Shown here piece after piece: positions 15,086-23,078 of a stretch of 26,690 bases of DNA. The DNA comes from an uncultured Phascolarctobacterium sp. (lineage in GTDB: Bacteria > Bacillota > Negativicutes > Acidaminococcales > Acidaminococcaceae): contig NZ_CALDXR010000065.1 in assembly GCF_937920985.1 (NCBI RefSeq), positions 1 to 26,690 of the forward strand, given 5' to 3'. Positions within the stretch are counted from its first letter, which is position 1, and the number at the start of each line of letters is the position of its first letter. A program made the translations under genes and the position numbers. The notes below the pieces were generated by a model that saw nothing but the letters and a program-made list of their open reading frames with translations, was not told the origin of the DNA and did not search any database.

Positions 15086-16075
15086 TTAATCAAGATTCGG
15101 CACGCTGCGCGGACGGTCAAGATCCTTAAGCATCTGCATATCGCGATCAGTGCCACGGCCGGCAGTAGTCAAGTAACCACCAATCATAATGCCGCTTGCA
15201 CCGCCATTGAGTGCCAATGCCTGCAGGTCACGCAGGTTTACTTCGCGACCGCCTGCGGTACGGATTTGTGCCTTCGGCAGAATAAAGCGGAAAACAGCGA
15301 ACGCACGCAGGATTTCCAGCGGCGGCAGCGGTTTGTTGTTTTCAAACGGAGTGCCCGGAATCGGAGTCAGCATATTCAGAGGTACACTGTCAATACCAAG
15401 CTCCTTCAGAGTGAAGGCCCATTCTACACGCTGCTCACGTGTTTCGCCAAGTCCTAAAATGCCACCGCTGCAAACCCGCAGGCCGGCAGCCTGTGCATTT
15501 TTGATGGTAACAAATTTATCAGCATAGGTATGAGTAGTGCAGATATTCGGGAAATTGCTGCCTGCGGTTTCCAGATTGGAATGATAGCGGGTTACACCTG
15601 CTTTGCGCAGCTCTTTTGCCTGCTCTACAGTCAAAATGCCCAAAGAAGCGCAAACTTCAATGTGCAGTTCTTCTTTAATACGTTTCAGGGTACGGCAGAT
15701 ATTTTCAAAGTCATCGGCCTTGCTCTGTCCGCGACCGCTGGTAACGATGGAGAAGCGTACAGCGCCTGCTTCCTTAGCTTTTTTAGCTGCATTGAAGATT
15801 TCCTCTTCGCTCAGCAGACCGTATTCCTTAACTCCGGTATGATAATGTGCGGATTGTGCACAGAACTTGCAGTTCTCGCTGCATTTACCGCTGCGGCCGT
15901 TGATGATTGCACAGCAATCAACAGCATCGCCGGCATATTTTTGGCGAATCTTGTCAGCCATGGCCAAAAGCAGCATGGTGTCATCATCGCTCACGTTAAT
16001 CAAAAATTCAGCTTCTTCTTTAGTAATATCCTGACCGTTCAAAACCTTCTCGGCCAGTGCAATAATCTTTTGCAT
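15086..16075 (-). CDS. bioB: Biotin synthase
   Basis: This 329-residue radical SAM enzyme inserts sulfur into dethiobiotin, the last step of biotin synthesis. The cluster motif C65-SEN-C69-KF-C72 and the BioB motifs RFSIVTSGRG, RYHSNLET, CSGGILGLGE and PGTPFEN are present, with MIGGYLTTAGR near the C terminus. Length is normal. No bioA, bioD, bioF or bioW lies nearby, so the cell may import precursor or vitamin, or carry the other genes elsewhere. The gene is monocistronic between a strong promoter with a BirA-type operator and a strong terminator. The Shine-Dalgarno (AGGGATG) is modest and about 11 nt from the ATG. Confidence 0.97.
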   Translation of the reverse strand: MQKIIALAEKVLNGQDITKEEAEFLINVSDDDTMLLLAMADKIRQKYAGDAVDCCAIINGRSGKCSENCKFCAQSAHYHTGVKEYGLLSEEEIFNAAKKAKEAGAVRFSIVTSGRGQSKADDFENICRTLKRIKEELHIEVCASLGILTVEQAKELRKAGVTRYHSNLETAGSNFPNICTTHTYADKFVTIKNAQAAGLRVCSGGILGLGETREQRVEWAFTLKELGIDSVPLNMLTPIPGTPFENNKPLPPLEILRAFAVFRFILPKAQIRTAGGREVNLRDLQALALNGGASGIMIGGYLTTAGRGTDRDMQMLKDLDRPRSVPNLD

Positions 16076-16100
16076 TGTAATTCACATCCCTAACCTTAGT

Positions 16101-16129
16101 AGTTAACTGACGTTATTCGTTGGTTAACT
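16101..16129. promoter_or_regulatory. BirA-type biotin operator of bioB
   Basis: AGTTAAC and GTTAACT are perfect 7-bp inverted half-sites with a 15-nt spacer, the layout of firmicute BirA operators. The site lies immediately downstream of the -10 box, over the predicted transcription start. A further GTTAAC occurs at 16181-16186, upstream of the -35 box. Confidence 0.8.
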
Positions 16130-16135
16130 GTATCT

Positions 16136-16164
16136 ATTATATAGCAGAATTTTGCTTGCGTCAA
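16136..16164 (-). promoter_or_regulatory. bioB promoter
   Basis: On the minus strand TTGACG (16159-16164) and consensus TATAAT (16136-16141) are separated by exactly 17 nt, followed at once by the BirA-type operator. Confidence 0.85.
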
Positions 16165-16197
16165 CCGTTAATTTGCAGAAGTTAACTTCAATATAAC

Positions 16198-16243
16198 AAA
16201 AAGCACGCCATGCCGCGAGCCAAAGCTCACAGCGCAGCGCGCT
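16198..16243 (-). terminator. Terminator of the chromate transporter operon
   Basis: On the minus strand a long GC-rich stem with several G-T pairs and one mismatch folds around a TTTG loop near 16221-16224. It is followed by TTTTTG, and begins 13 nt after the last stop codon. Confidence 0.7.
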
Positions 16244-16256
16244 ACTAAAGCAAATA

Positions 16257-16826
16257 TCATCGGATACCGGCTATACCCAAAATCAAGCCCAAAACACCGC
16301 TCATGCACAGTGTACGGATAACGCTTACCTTATGACGGATACACCACAGGGAAATTGGCAAAACAATACAGCCAAGCAAATCCACCTTAGTAAAATCCTT
16401 CGGCAGTGTTTCAGTATTCCACAGCGCCAGCATTACAAAGCTCAATCCGGCAGAGCAGATGAGTGCCACAACCGCAGGACGCAGGCCGTTCAGAATACCG
16501 CGAATCGGACCGATATCGCCATATTTAAAGAATAATTTTGCGAGTGCCAGTACAATGAACACCGACGGAAAAACAAATCCCACAGTCGCAGCAATAGCAC
16601 CGGGCAAGCCTGCAACTTTCGTACCGACGAACGTCGCCGCATTGATACCGATAGGGCCCGGTGTCATCTGCGAAATCGTAAAAATATCAATAAACTGCGG
16701 CATAGTCATCCATGCATGATTTTCAATAACCTCCGCCTGAATCAACGGCATAGAAGCATAACCGCCGCCGACGCAAAAGGCACCAACCTTGACAAAGCTC
16801 CAGAAAAGCTCCCAATAAATATACAT
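16257..16826 (-). CDS. Chromate transporter family protein, second subunit
   Basis: This 189-residue membrane protein is a half-length ChrA domain with the family motifs GAFCVGGGYASMPLI (about 16-30) and ISQMTPGPIGINAATFVG (about 51-68). Half-length members work as pairs of inversely oriented subunits. It starts 12 nt after the first subunit, with AAGGAGG before the ATG, so both belong to one operon. Chromate efflux is known for some members; in anaerobic gut-type bacteria the natural anion is usually unproven, so the substrate is uncertain. Confidence 0.88.
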   Translation of the reverse strand: MYIYWELFWSFVKVGAFCVGGGYASMPLIQAEVIENHAWMTMPQFIDIFTISQMTPGPIGINAATFVGTKVAGLPGAIAATVGFVFPSVFIVLALAKLFFKYGDIGPIRGILNGLRPAVVALICSAGLSFVMLALWNTETLPKDFTKVDLLGCIVLPISLWCIRHKVSVIRTLCMSGVLGLILGIAGIR

Positions 16827-16838
16827 CTCGCCGCCTCC

Positions 16839-17405
16839 TTACGCGTACTTTTTGTCACGCAGCAGGAAGAAGCCGATAATAGCATCCACAACGACTGCAT
16901 ACATCAGATTTACATTAAAGAAATAATTGGCAATAAAGGTACCGACAATAATCAAAAGCGGCAGTGCCAATTTTTTCTTCAGCTCCTTTTTGAGCAGGTC
17001 AATCGCCACGTTGATAATAATAGCCGTCGCACCGCACTGCATGCCCTTCAAAACCAGCTGAATATATTGGTTATGCGCAAAGGCATCATAAGCATAGGAA
17101 ATAACGCTCAGGGTAATCAGCGGCGGCAGAATAGTTGCCAGCAAAGCAGTAAGCGTACCGCGGATACCGCCAAGCTTGTAGCCCATGCTGATTGCCGCAT
17201 TGGCTGCCACAACACCCGGCGCAGACTGCGCAATCGCCACAAGGTTCAGTGCTTCCTTATCATCCATCCATTTATACTCATCAACAAATTTGGCCTTCAG
17301 CAGCGGAATGATTACAAAACCGCCGCCGATAGTAAAGGCACTAATTATAAAGGTCGATTTAAACAGCTTCCAGTAAAAATCTTTTTCGGCTGCAGCTTCA
17401 CCCAT
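16839..17405 (-). CDS. Chromate transporter family protein, first subunit
   Basis: This 188-residue half-length ChrA protein has the motifs SAFTIGGGFVIIPLLKAKF and AIAQSAPGVVAANAAISMGYK, which match those of its partner. The frame extends two codons further to a TTG, but AAGGAG lies 9 nt before the ATG at 17405, so I took that as start. It is first in a two-gene operon with its own extended -10 promoter. The pair would form a heteromeric anion transporter; the ion carried is not shown by the sequence. Confidence 0.88.
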   Translation of the reverse strand: MGEAAAEKDFYWKLFKSTFIISAFTIGGGFVIIPLLKAKFVDEYKWMDDKEALNLVAIAQSAPGVVAANAAISMGYKLGGIRGTLTALLATILPPLITLSVISYAYDAFAHNQYIQLVLKGMQCGATAIIINVAIDLLKKELKKKLALPLLIIVGTFIANYFFNVNLMYAVVVDAIIGFFLLRDKKYA

Positions 17406-17439
17406 TATCAACAGCTCCTTCTGTCTATAGAATGAAATT

Positions 17440-17448
17440 ATTATAGCA
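17440..17448 (-). promoter_or_regulatory. Extended -10 promoter of the chromate transporter operon
   Basis: On the minus strand TGCTATAAT joins the extended TGn element to a consensus TATAAT (17440-17445). Only a T-run is found at the -35 position. Confidence 0.55.
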
Positions 17449-17520
17449 TATTTGCCAGCAAAAAAACATAATTAGACTACACTAATACCCAGAAAATTTT
17501 TCACATCAGCTTTTTTGTAA

Positions 17521-17562
17521 CAAAAAAGCACACCCTGCTACCAAATCAGTAACAGAGTGTGC
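17521..17562 (-). terminator. Terminator of groES-groEL
   Basis: On the minus strand a 10-bp stem (17553-17562 with 17528-17537, one G-T pair), extended by four further inner pairs, is followed by TTTTTTG. It starts 54 nt past the groEL stop. Confidence 0.85.
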
Positions 17563-17615
17563 AATCTATAGCCTACTCAAGCTATATTATACAATTTTGA
17601 CATCCGGTCTGCAGC

Positions 17616-19247
17616 TTACATCATACCGGGCATGCCGCCGCCCATCGGAGGCATTGCCGGCATAGCAGCGCCTTCCTTAGCAGGTTTGTCAGCTACGATG
17701 GATTCAGTGGTCAGAACCATAGAAGCGATGCTTGCAGCATTTTGCAGTGCGCTTCTGGTAACCTTAGTCGGGTCAACGATACCTGCTTCGATCATGTCAA
17801 CATACTCTTCGGTCAGAGCGTTGAAGCCATAGCCCTTGCGGCTGCGTTTAATGGTATCAACGATAACAGCGCCTTCCAGGCCAGCGTTGTAAGCGATTTG
17901 ACGAACAGGCTCTTCAATAGCGCGTTTAACGATTTCTACGCCGGTCTTCTCATCGCCGGTAGCTTTGATTTTTGCCAGAGCAGGCTGTACTTGCAGCAGA
18001 GCAGTACCGCCGCCGGCAACAATGCCTTCAGCAACAGCAGCGCGAGTAGCGTTCAGAGCATCTTCAATGCGCAGTTTTTTATCTTTCAGCTCAACTTCGG
18101 TAGCAGCGCCGACTTTGATAACAGCTACGCCACCGGCCAGTTTAGCCAGACGTTCTTGCAGTTTTTCTTTATCGAAATCAGAAGTGGTTTCCGGAATTTG
18201 TGCACGGATTTGAGCAACGCGTGCAGCAATAGCATCTTTATCACCCAAGCCGTCAACGATAGTGGTCAATTCTTTGGTTACACGAACCTGACCTGCGCGG
18301 CCAAGGTCTGCCATGCTTGCGCTGTCCAGTTTACGGCCAACTTCTTCACTGATAACGGTTGCACCGGTCAGAGTAGCGATATCCTGCAGCATTGCTTTAC
18401 GACGATCGCCGAAGCCAGGAGCCTTAACAGCAACAGCCTTGAAGGTGCCACGCAGTTTGTTAACAACCAGGGTTGCCAGTGCTTCGCCTTCAACATCTTC
18501 AGCGATGATTAGGAGTTCGCCGCCGTTTTGAACAACTTTTTCCAGAACCGGCATAATGTCGGCAATCATGGTGATTTTTCTATCAGTAATGAATACGTAC
18601 GGATTGCTCAGTACAGCTTCCATTTTATCAGCATCGGTTGCCATATACGGGGAAATGTAGCCACGGTCAAACTGCATGCCTTCAACAGTTTCCAGATGAG
18701 TTTCCATGGTCTTGGATTCTTCAACAGTGATAACACCGTCGTCGCCAACTTTTTCCATAGCGTCGGCAATCAGGTTACCGATTTCATCGTCAGCTGCGGA
18801 GATGGAAGCAACTTGTGCTTTTGCAGCCTTGGTTTCAACCTTTTGGGAAACATTTTTCAGTTCGTCAACCAGTACGTCAACTGCTTTTTTGATACCTTTT
18901 TTCAGAACCATCGGGTTAGCGCCGGCAGCAACGTTGCGCATGCCTTCGTTAATCATAGCCTGTGCCAGAACGGTAGCAGTGGTGGTGCCGTCGCCGGCAA
19001 CATCGTTGGTTTTGATGGATACTTCTTTAACCAGCTGTGCGCCCATGTTTTCAAACGGATCTTCCAGTTCGATGTCGCGGGCAATGGTTACACCGTCATT
19101 GGTGATGGTCGGTGCGCCGAATTTCTTTTCCAGTACAACGTTACGGCCTTTAGGACCGAGGGTTACTTTTACAGCGTCAGCCAGAGCATTAACGCCACGC
19201 TCCAGGCTGCGACGAGCTTCTTCATTAAACAGGATTTGTTTAGCCAT
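17616..19247 (-). CDS. groEL: Chaperonin GroEL (Hsp60)
   Basis: This 543-residue chaperonin subunit forms the double heptameric ring that folds proteins with GroES. Family features are intact: the N terminus AKQILFNEEARRSLERGVNAL, the ATP-binding segments VTLGPKGRNVV and VAGDGTTTATVLA, the apical region, and the flexible GGGMPGMM tail. AAGGAGCG precedes the ATG. It lies 108 nt downstream of groES in one operon under CIRCE control. Confidence 0.99.
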   Translation of the reverse strand: MAKQILFNEEARRSLERGVNALADAVKVTLGPKGRNVVLEKKFGAPTITNDGVTIARDIELEDPFENMGAQLVKEVSIKTNDVAGDGTTTATVLAQAMINEGMRNVAAGANPMVLKKGIKKAVDVLVDELKNVSQKVETKAAKAQVASISAADDEIGNLIADAMEKVGDDGVITVEESKTMETHLETVEGMQFDRGYISPYMATDADKMEAVLSNPYVFITDRKITMIADIMPVLEKVVQNGGELLIIAEDVEGEALATLVVNKLRGTFKAVAVKAPGFGDRRKAMLQDIATLTGATVISEEVGRKLDSASMADLGRAGQVRVTKELTTIVDGLGDKDAIAARVAQIRAQIPETTSDFDKEKLQERLAKLAGGVAVIKVGAATEVELKDKKLRIEDALNATRAAVAEGIVAGGGTALLQVQPALAKIKATGDEKTGVEIVKRAIEEPVRQIAYNAGLEGAVIVDTIKRSRKGYGFNALTEEYVDMIEAGIVDPTKVTRSALQNAASIASMVLTTESIVADKPAKEGAAMPAMPPMGGGMPGMM

Positions 19248-19298
19248 TTTATATCGCTCCTTAAGTTACTTTATTATTAAACTACATATTGATTTGCG

Positions 19299-19345
19299 CC
19301 GTGCTTTGTGCAGTACCGATAACGACGCAGACGGTGCTTTCTGCA
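19299..19345. repeat. Short direct repeat between groES and groEL
   Basis: Two 14-nt segments (19299-19312 and 19332-19345) match at 12 positions in the same orientation, 33 nt apart, in the intercistronic gap. They may fold as part of an mRNA structure; no function is evident. Confidence 0.35.
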
Positions 19346-19355
19346 ACGCCAAAAA

Positions 19356-19649
19356 TTATTTCTCGATTACAGCGAATAAATCACGCTCATTGAGAATCAG
19401 ATATTCCTTACCTTCATGTTTAATAGGAGTGCCATTATATTTAGCGAAAATTACTTCATCGCCAACCTTAACAGAAGGTTTTACAAATACGCCGTGGTCA
19501 TATTTACCAGCGCCAACTGCCAGTACTTTACCCTGTTGCGGTCTTTCTTTCACAGCGGTGTCCGGCAGGAAAATACCGCTGGCGGTTTTTTCTTCTACTA
19601 CTACAGCCTCAACAATAACATGATCAGCCAAAGGTTTTAAATTTAACAT
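19356..19649 (-). CDS. groES: Co-chaperonin GroES (Hsp10)
   Basis: This 97-residue protein caps the GroEL ring. It shows the usual start (LNLKPLADHVIVE), the mobile loop (KTASGIFLPD) and the KVGDEVIFAKYNGT region. AAAGGGG lies 9 nt before the ATG. It is first in the groES-groEL operon, behind a perfect CIRCE element. Confidence 0.98.
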   Translation of the reverse strand: MLNLKPLADHVIVEAVVVEEKTASGIFLPDTAVKERPQQGKVLAVGAGKYDHGVFVKPSVKVGDEVIFAKYNGTPIKHEGKEYLILNERDLFAVIEK

Positions 19650-19707
19650 TTTTCATAACCCCTTTCGAGTATTCTTACTAACGTGAGAGTAATTTGCTTC
19701 TTGGTTA

Positions 19708-19734
19708 TTAGCACTCATTTATCCCGAGTGCTAA
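19708..19734. promoter_or_regulatory. CIRCE operator (HrcA binding site)
   Basis: TTAGCACTC and GAGTGCTAA form a perfect 9-bp inverted repeat with a 9-nt spacer, identical to the CIRCE consensus. It lies just downstream of the groES promoter, so HrcA would repress groES-groEL in unstressed cells. Confidence 0.98.
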
Positions 19735-19745
19735 CCACAATTCTT

Positions 19746-19773
19746 ATTATATCCATATTAGGAAAAAATGCAA
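19746..19773 (-). promoter_or_regulatory. groES-groEL promoter
   Basis: On the minus strand TTGCAT (19768-19773) and TATAAT (19746-19751) are separated by 16 nt, with the CIRCE element beginning 11 nt downstream of the -10. Confidence 0.8.
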
Positions 19774-19884
19774 GTACTTTTTTGCTGTTTTTTACAAATT
19801 TGTCGCAAATTCAGCTTCACACCCTCAAAAACCTGCTTCAGCGCTCTATTTTTTTGCTTCGCAGGTTCAAAATTCTGCTTGAGC

Positions 19885-19915
19885 ACAAAAAAAGAGCAGT
19901 TCGTACTGCTCTTTT
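19885..19915 (-). terminator. Terminator of the kinase and ANTAR regulator operon
   Basis: On the minus strand an 11-bp perfect stem (19905-19915 with 19890-19900) and 4-nt loop are followed by TTTTTTTG, only 3 nt past the regulator stop codon. Confidence 0.9.
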
Positions 19916-19918
19916 AGC

Positions 19919-20506
19919 TTATCCTTGCTTCTTCGCCGCCGCGGCAATAATGCTTTCCGCAAGCTCCTTCAGGCTGATACGTTTAGCCATACTGAACTGC
20001 TGCATCTTACGATACGCTTCCTGTTCCGTCATGCCATGCGCTGTCATCAGAATACCCTTGGCACGATCCAGCAGCTTACGGTTCTCCAGGCTTTCCTTCA
20101 GCTTATCAAGCTCCAAATTAAGCTTCCGCATTTCCTGAAAGCGCTTGGCTGCAATCTCCATTGCCGGAAAGAGCTGTTCCTCACGCACAGGCTTAACAAG
20201 ATAAGCAATAACGCCTGCCTCAGATGCCTGCTCAACAATATCCTGCTGACTGTATGCCGTCAACAGTAATACCGGAGCAATATTATCGGCAGCAATGATT
20301 TTTGCGGCCGTAATACCATCCATGACGGGCATTTTTACATCCATGATGATAAAATCCGGCTTTAATTCTGCAGCCAGCTTCACTGCCTCCTGTCCGTTCG
20401 CTGCCTCGCCTACTATGTCATGACCGGCATCTGCCAGCATTTCGCGCAAATCAAGACGCAAAATAGCTTCGTCATCTGCCAATAATATTCTCAGTTTATT
20501 TAACAT
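19919..20506 (-). CDS. Response regulator with ANTAR RNA-binding output domain
   Basis: This 195-residue protein has a receiver domain (about 4-120) with acidic pocket D11/D12, phosphoacceptor D56 (IIMDVKMP), T83 and K105 (LVKPV). A short coiled helix follows, then an ANTAR domain (about 130-190: LDRAKGILMTAHGMTEQEAY). ANTAR regulators of the EutV/NasT/AmiR type bind paired hairpins in nascent mRNA and prevent termination. Its ATG lies inside the kinase gene's end (11-nt overlap, 20496-20506) with GGAGGGG upstream, so the pair is co-translated. No ethanolamine, nitrate or amide genes lie nearby, so the target genes are unknown. Confidence 0.93.
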   Translation of the reverse strand: MLNKLRILLADDEAILRLDLREMLADAGHDIVGEAANGQEAVKLAAELKPDFIIMDVKMPVMDGITAAKIIAADNIAPVLLLTAYSQQDIVEQASEAGVIAYLVKPVREEQLFPAMEIAAKRFQEMRKLNLELDKLKESLENRKLLDRAKGILMTAHGMTEQEAYRKMQQFSMAKRISLKELAESIIAAAAKKQG

Positions 20507-21887
20507 CTTCCAGCCCCTCCTTTGGAATTGTTACTAAAGCAAGTGTACCGCCATCCTCACGATTCGTCAAGCGGAAGCTTCCCTGCAGGTCTGCTTCCGC
20601 CATTGTCTTGATTATTTTCAGCCCTAAGCTATGACGACTGCTATTTAAGGAAAAACCTTCTGGAAGACCAACTCCGTCATCAGCAATTGACAAAACGTAC
20701 TGTTTGCTCTCTTCTGTAAAACGCACCTGCAGACTGCCGCTCATGCGCCCTTCATAAGCGTGTTCTATAGTATTCTGCAGCAATTCGTTTAAAATCAACG
20801 CAATGCTCGTCGCCTTGTCCGACGGCAGCTGTACAGGATCTGCTTTAAAATCAGCATGCAGCATAAATTCAGGATTCAGCATGCTGCTGATAATCGCCTG
20901 ATAAATTCCCTTAGCTACTTTACCAACATCAATCAGACCAGCATCCTGCTGCGATAGATATTCATGCACAATTGCGATGCTGTTGACTCTGTTGACGCAG
21001 TCACGCAAAACTATTTTGGTTTCATCACACTGCGCGCGGCGCTCCTGCAAGCGCAGAAGACTGGCAATAGTCTGCAGATTATTCTTTACGCGGTGATGAA
21101 TCTCTTTGATTACGACAGATTTTATCAGCAGCTCCTCGTCCTTTTTGCGCAGCTCAGTGATATCCTGCAAAATGACAATTGCACAACCAGCCTTCGGCCT
21201 TGGTATTACCGGAAGAATGCGTATAGAAAGCAACAGCCCATGCATGGTAAACTCCTTGCTTTCTGCCGTGCCAGTTTCCATAACCATGCCAACAAGCGGC
21301 CAGTTAATAGCAACATCATTAGTACGGCAGCCAACAAGGTGGGAAATATCCATCACGTCAAACATGTGTCGCGCACGATTATTGGCAGCAATAATCACTC
21401 TGTTGGTATCTACCACCATAATGCCGTCAGAAGGCAGCAGACGGCGATAGTTATTATTATTGCTCACATCCTGGCGCAGATTACACAAAAGCTCCAGCGC
21501 CTGGGCAATAATAATATCATCAGGAGCAGCACTTTCAAAGCTGACAGCGCCATAGCAATGGCCACGACTGTCGCGCAGCGGGAAAACCTTCAGGCTGCTG
21601 AACATACCCAAGGCCCACTCCCGCTTGCCGTTGACAGGCACATTTTTCTGCAGCACCCGCGCTACAAGCGGTTCCTCAACCGCCCGCACACGTCGCCCTG
21701 TCATATCAGGACGCACATTGCCAACCTGAGTCATCGGCTGTTCCTGCTTATAAACATTAAAAAACTTTTTATTTTCTCCCGGCAGATAAATCGTCACAGC
21801 AGCATGCGCTATATCTGCTGCCAAGCCGAGCACCTGTGGCATAGCTTGTAAACTGTTTCTTTGTTCTGCTGTTAAATTGCTCAGCAT
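20496..21887 (-). CDS. Cytosolic sensor histidine kinase (HisKA_2 type)
   Basis: This 463-residue kinase has no membrane segment. Residues about 5-135 resemble the GAF-like N-terminal domain found in kinases paired with ANTAR regulators, including EutW. A PAS domain follows (about 150-245: GIMVVDTNRVIIAANNRA). The HisKA_2 dimerisation box EIHHRVKNNLQ holds H264 and H265, one of which is the phosphoacceptor. The ATPase domain has the N box ALILNELLQNTIEHA and the G box ADDGVGLPEGF. It would sense a soluble cytoplasmic signal and phosphorylate the ANTAR regulator that overlaps its stop. GAGGGG precedes the ATG. The ligand is unknown. Confidence 0.92.
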   Translation of the reverse strand: MLSNLTAEQRNSLQAMPQVLGLAADIAHAAVTIYLPGENKKFFNVYKQEQPMTQVGNVRPDMTGRRVRAVEEPLVARVLQKNVPVNGKREWALGMFSSLKVFPLRDSRGHCYGAVSFESAAPDDIIIAQALELLCNLRQDVSNNNNYRRLLPSDGIMVVDTNRVIIAANNRARHMFDVMDISHLVGCRTNDVAINWPLVGMVMETGTAESKEFTMHGLLLSIRILPVIPRPKAGCAIVILQDITELRKKDEELLIKSVVIKEIHHRVKNNLQTIASLLRLQERRAQCDETKIVLRDCVNRVNSIAIVHEYLSQQDAGLIDVGKVAKGIYQAIISSMLNPEFMLHADFKADPVQLPSDKATSIALILNELLQNTIEHAYEGRMSGSLQVRFTEESKQYVLSIADDGVGLPEGFSLNSSRHSLGLKIIKTMAEADLQGSFRLTNREDGGTLALVTIPKEGLEDVK

Positions 21888-21914
21888 GTTTCCCCTCTTC
21901 TTCCTGCTGTTGTC

Positions 21915-22040
21915 CTTTCCACAGCTTTTTCTGATTAATCCACTATTTTATCCACTATATCCACAAGCTTTTCCACAACATTAATGCGCTTATATATGGA
22001 TATTTCCAAGTTATCCACAATATCCACAGGCTTATACACC
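21915..22040 (+). promoter_or_regulatory. Cluster of DnaA-box-like sequences
   Basis: Eight DnaA-box-like 9-mers lie in the same orientation: a perfect TTATCCACA at 22011, and variants at 21915 (CTTTCCACA), 21936 (TAATCCACT), 21948 (TTATCCACT), 21957 (ATATCCACA), 21969 (TTTTCCACA), 22020 (ATATCCACA) and 22032 (TTATACACC). Two triplets (21948/21957/21969 and 22011/22020/22032) have identical 9 and 12-nt steps, 63 nt apart, and look like a duplication. The consensus used is TTATNCACA. It lies between tsaD and the kinase gene. Confidence 0.7.
21991..22020 (-). promoter_or_regulatory. Candidate promoter of the kinase and ANTAR operon
   Basis: On the minus strand TTGTGG (22015-22020) and TATATA (21991-21996) are 18 nt apart. 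The -35 box lies within the best DnaA-box match, so DnaA could repress it. The leader would be about 100 nt and would carry the rest of the cluster. Confidence 0.4.
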
Positions 22041-22055
22041 ATAAAAGACATTTGT

Positions 22056-23078
22056 TTAGCCTAATTTCAACGATGGATTAGCGTTTAAATCCAATGGACT
22101 GAAGCTACCTGCCTGATACATAAAATACCCACGACAGGCAATCATTACGGCATTATCGGTACACAAAATTGGTGTCGGGTGTACCAGCTGGGCGCCAATC
22201 CCCTCCATAGCCTTGGCCAGCGTGTTTTGCAGTGTTTTGTTGGCAGAAACACCTCCGGCCAGTACAATTTTATTATAACCGGTATGCTGCATAGCATGCA
22301 CGGCTTCCTTAACAAGTGCATCCACAACTGCACGCTGGAAGGATGCCGCCACGTCGCTGCGGTTCACCTCACGGCCTGCCTGCTGCTGGTTGTGCAGATA
22401 ATTGATTACAGCAGATTTCAGACCGCTGAAGCTGAACTCGTAAGGCTTATCCAGACGTGCTACCGGAAAATCAATTGCCTGGTCATTGCCGTCCAATGCC
22501 AGACGCTCAATTTCCGGACCGCCGGGATAAGGCAGGCCCATAACGCGGGCAATCTTATCGAAGGCTTCGCCTGCCGCATCATCGCGCGTCTGTCCCAAAA
22601 GCTCAAAGCTGTTATAGCCGGTAACCTTCAGCAGCGCCGTATGACCGCCACTGACAACCAACGCCATAAACGGCGGCTTCAGCTCGCTGTCTGCCAAAAA
22701 GTTGGCAAATACATGGCCTTCAAGATGGTTGACACCTATCAACGGTTTATCCGTTGCCCAGGCCAGCGCCTTGGCGGCCGAAAGGCCGACAAGCAGCGCG
22801 CCGACCAGACCAGGTCCATAGGTAACGGCAACAGCATCTATCTGCTCCATGCCGACGCCTGCCTGAGATAAAGCCTCATCAATAACAGGCATAATATTTT
22901 CGATATGCTTACGCGAAGCAATTTCCGGCACAACACCGCCAAATTTACGGTGAATAACGATTTGGGAGGAGATAATGTTGCTCAGTACCTCACGGCCGTT
23001 CTTTACTACGGCAGCCGCAGTTTCATCACAGCTGCTTTCAATACCTAAAATATATACATCCTTCTGCTCTTTATTCAT
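22056..23078 (-). CDS. tsaD: TsaD, tRNA N6-threonylcarbamoyladenosine transferase subunit
   Basis: This 340-residue ASKHA-fold protein transfers the threonylcarbamoyl group to A37 of ANN-decoding tRNAs, working with TsaB and TsaE. Hallmarks are GIESSCDETAAAVV (about 12-25), GGVVPEIASRKH, the metal ligands H118 and H122 in NHLEGH, and MALVVSGGHTAL. Length is standard. Its ATG overlaps the rimI stop by 8 nt and has AAGGAG upstream. It is the last gene of the tsaE-tsaB-rimI-tsaD operon; no clear hairpin terminator follows, and the DnaA-box cluster begins 16 nt downstream. Confidence 0.98.
   Translation of the reverse strand: MNKEQKDVYILGIESSCDETAAAVVKNGREVLSNIISSQIVIHRKFGGVVPEIASRKHIENIMPVIDEALSQAGVGMEQIDAVAVTYGPGLVGALLVGLSAAKALAWATDKPLIGVNHLEGHVFANFLADSELKPPFMALVVSGGHTALLKVTGYNSFELLGQTRDDAAGEAFDKIARVMGLPYPGGPEIERLALDGNDQAIDFPVARLDKPYEFSFSGLKSAVINYLHNQQQAGREVNRSDVAASFQRAVVDALVKEAVHAMQHTGYNKIVLAGGVSANKTLQNTLAKAMEGIGAQLVHPTPILCTDNAVMIACRGYFMYQAGSFSPLDLNANPSLKLG

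Noticed and set aside
18528..19280. Long plus-strand frames opposite groEL
   Set aside because: They are shadows of a highly conserved gene with biased codon use.
21915..22040. Main chromosomal origin oriC
   Set aside because: No dnaA, dnaN, rpmH or other usual origin neighbours are in the window and no clear AT-rich unwinding element was seen; a secondary DnaA-box cluster is more cautious.
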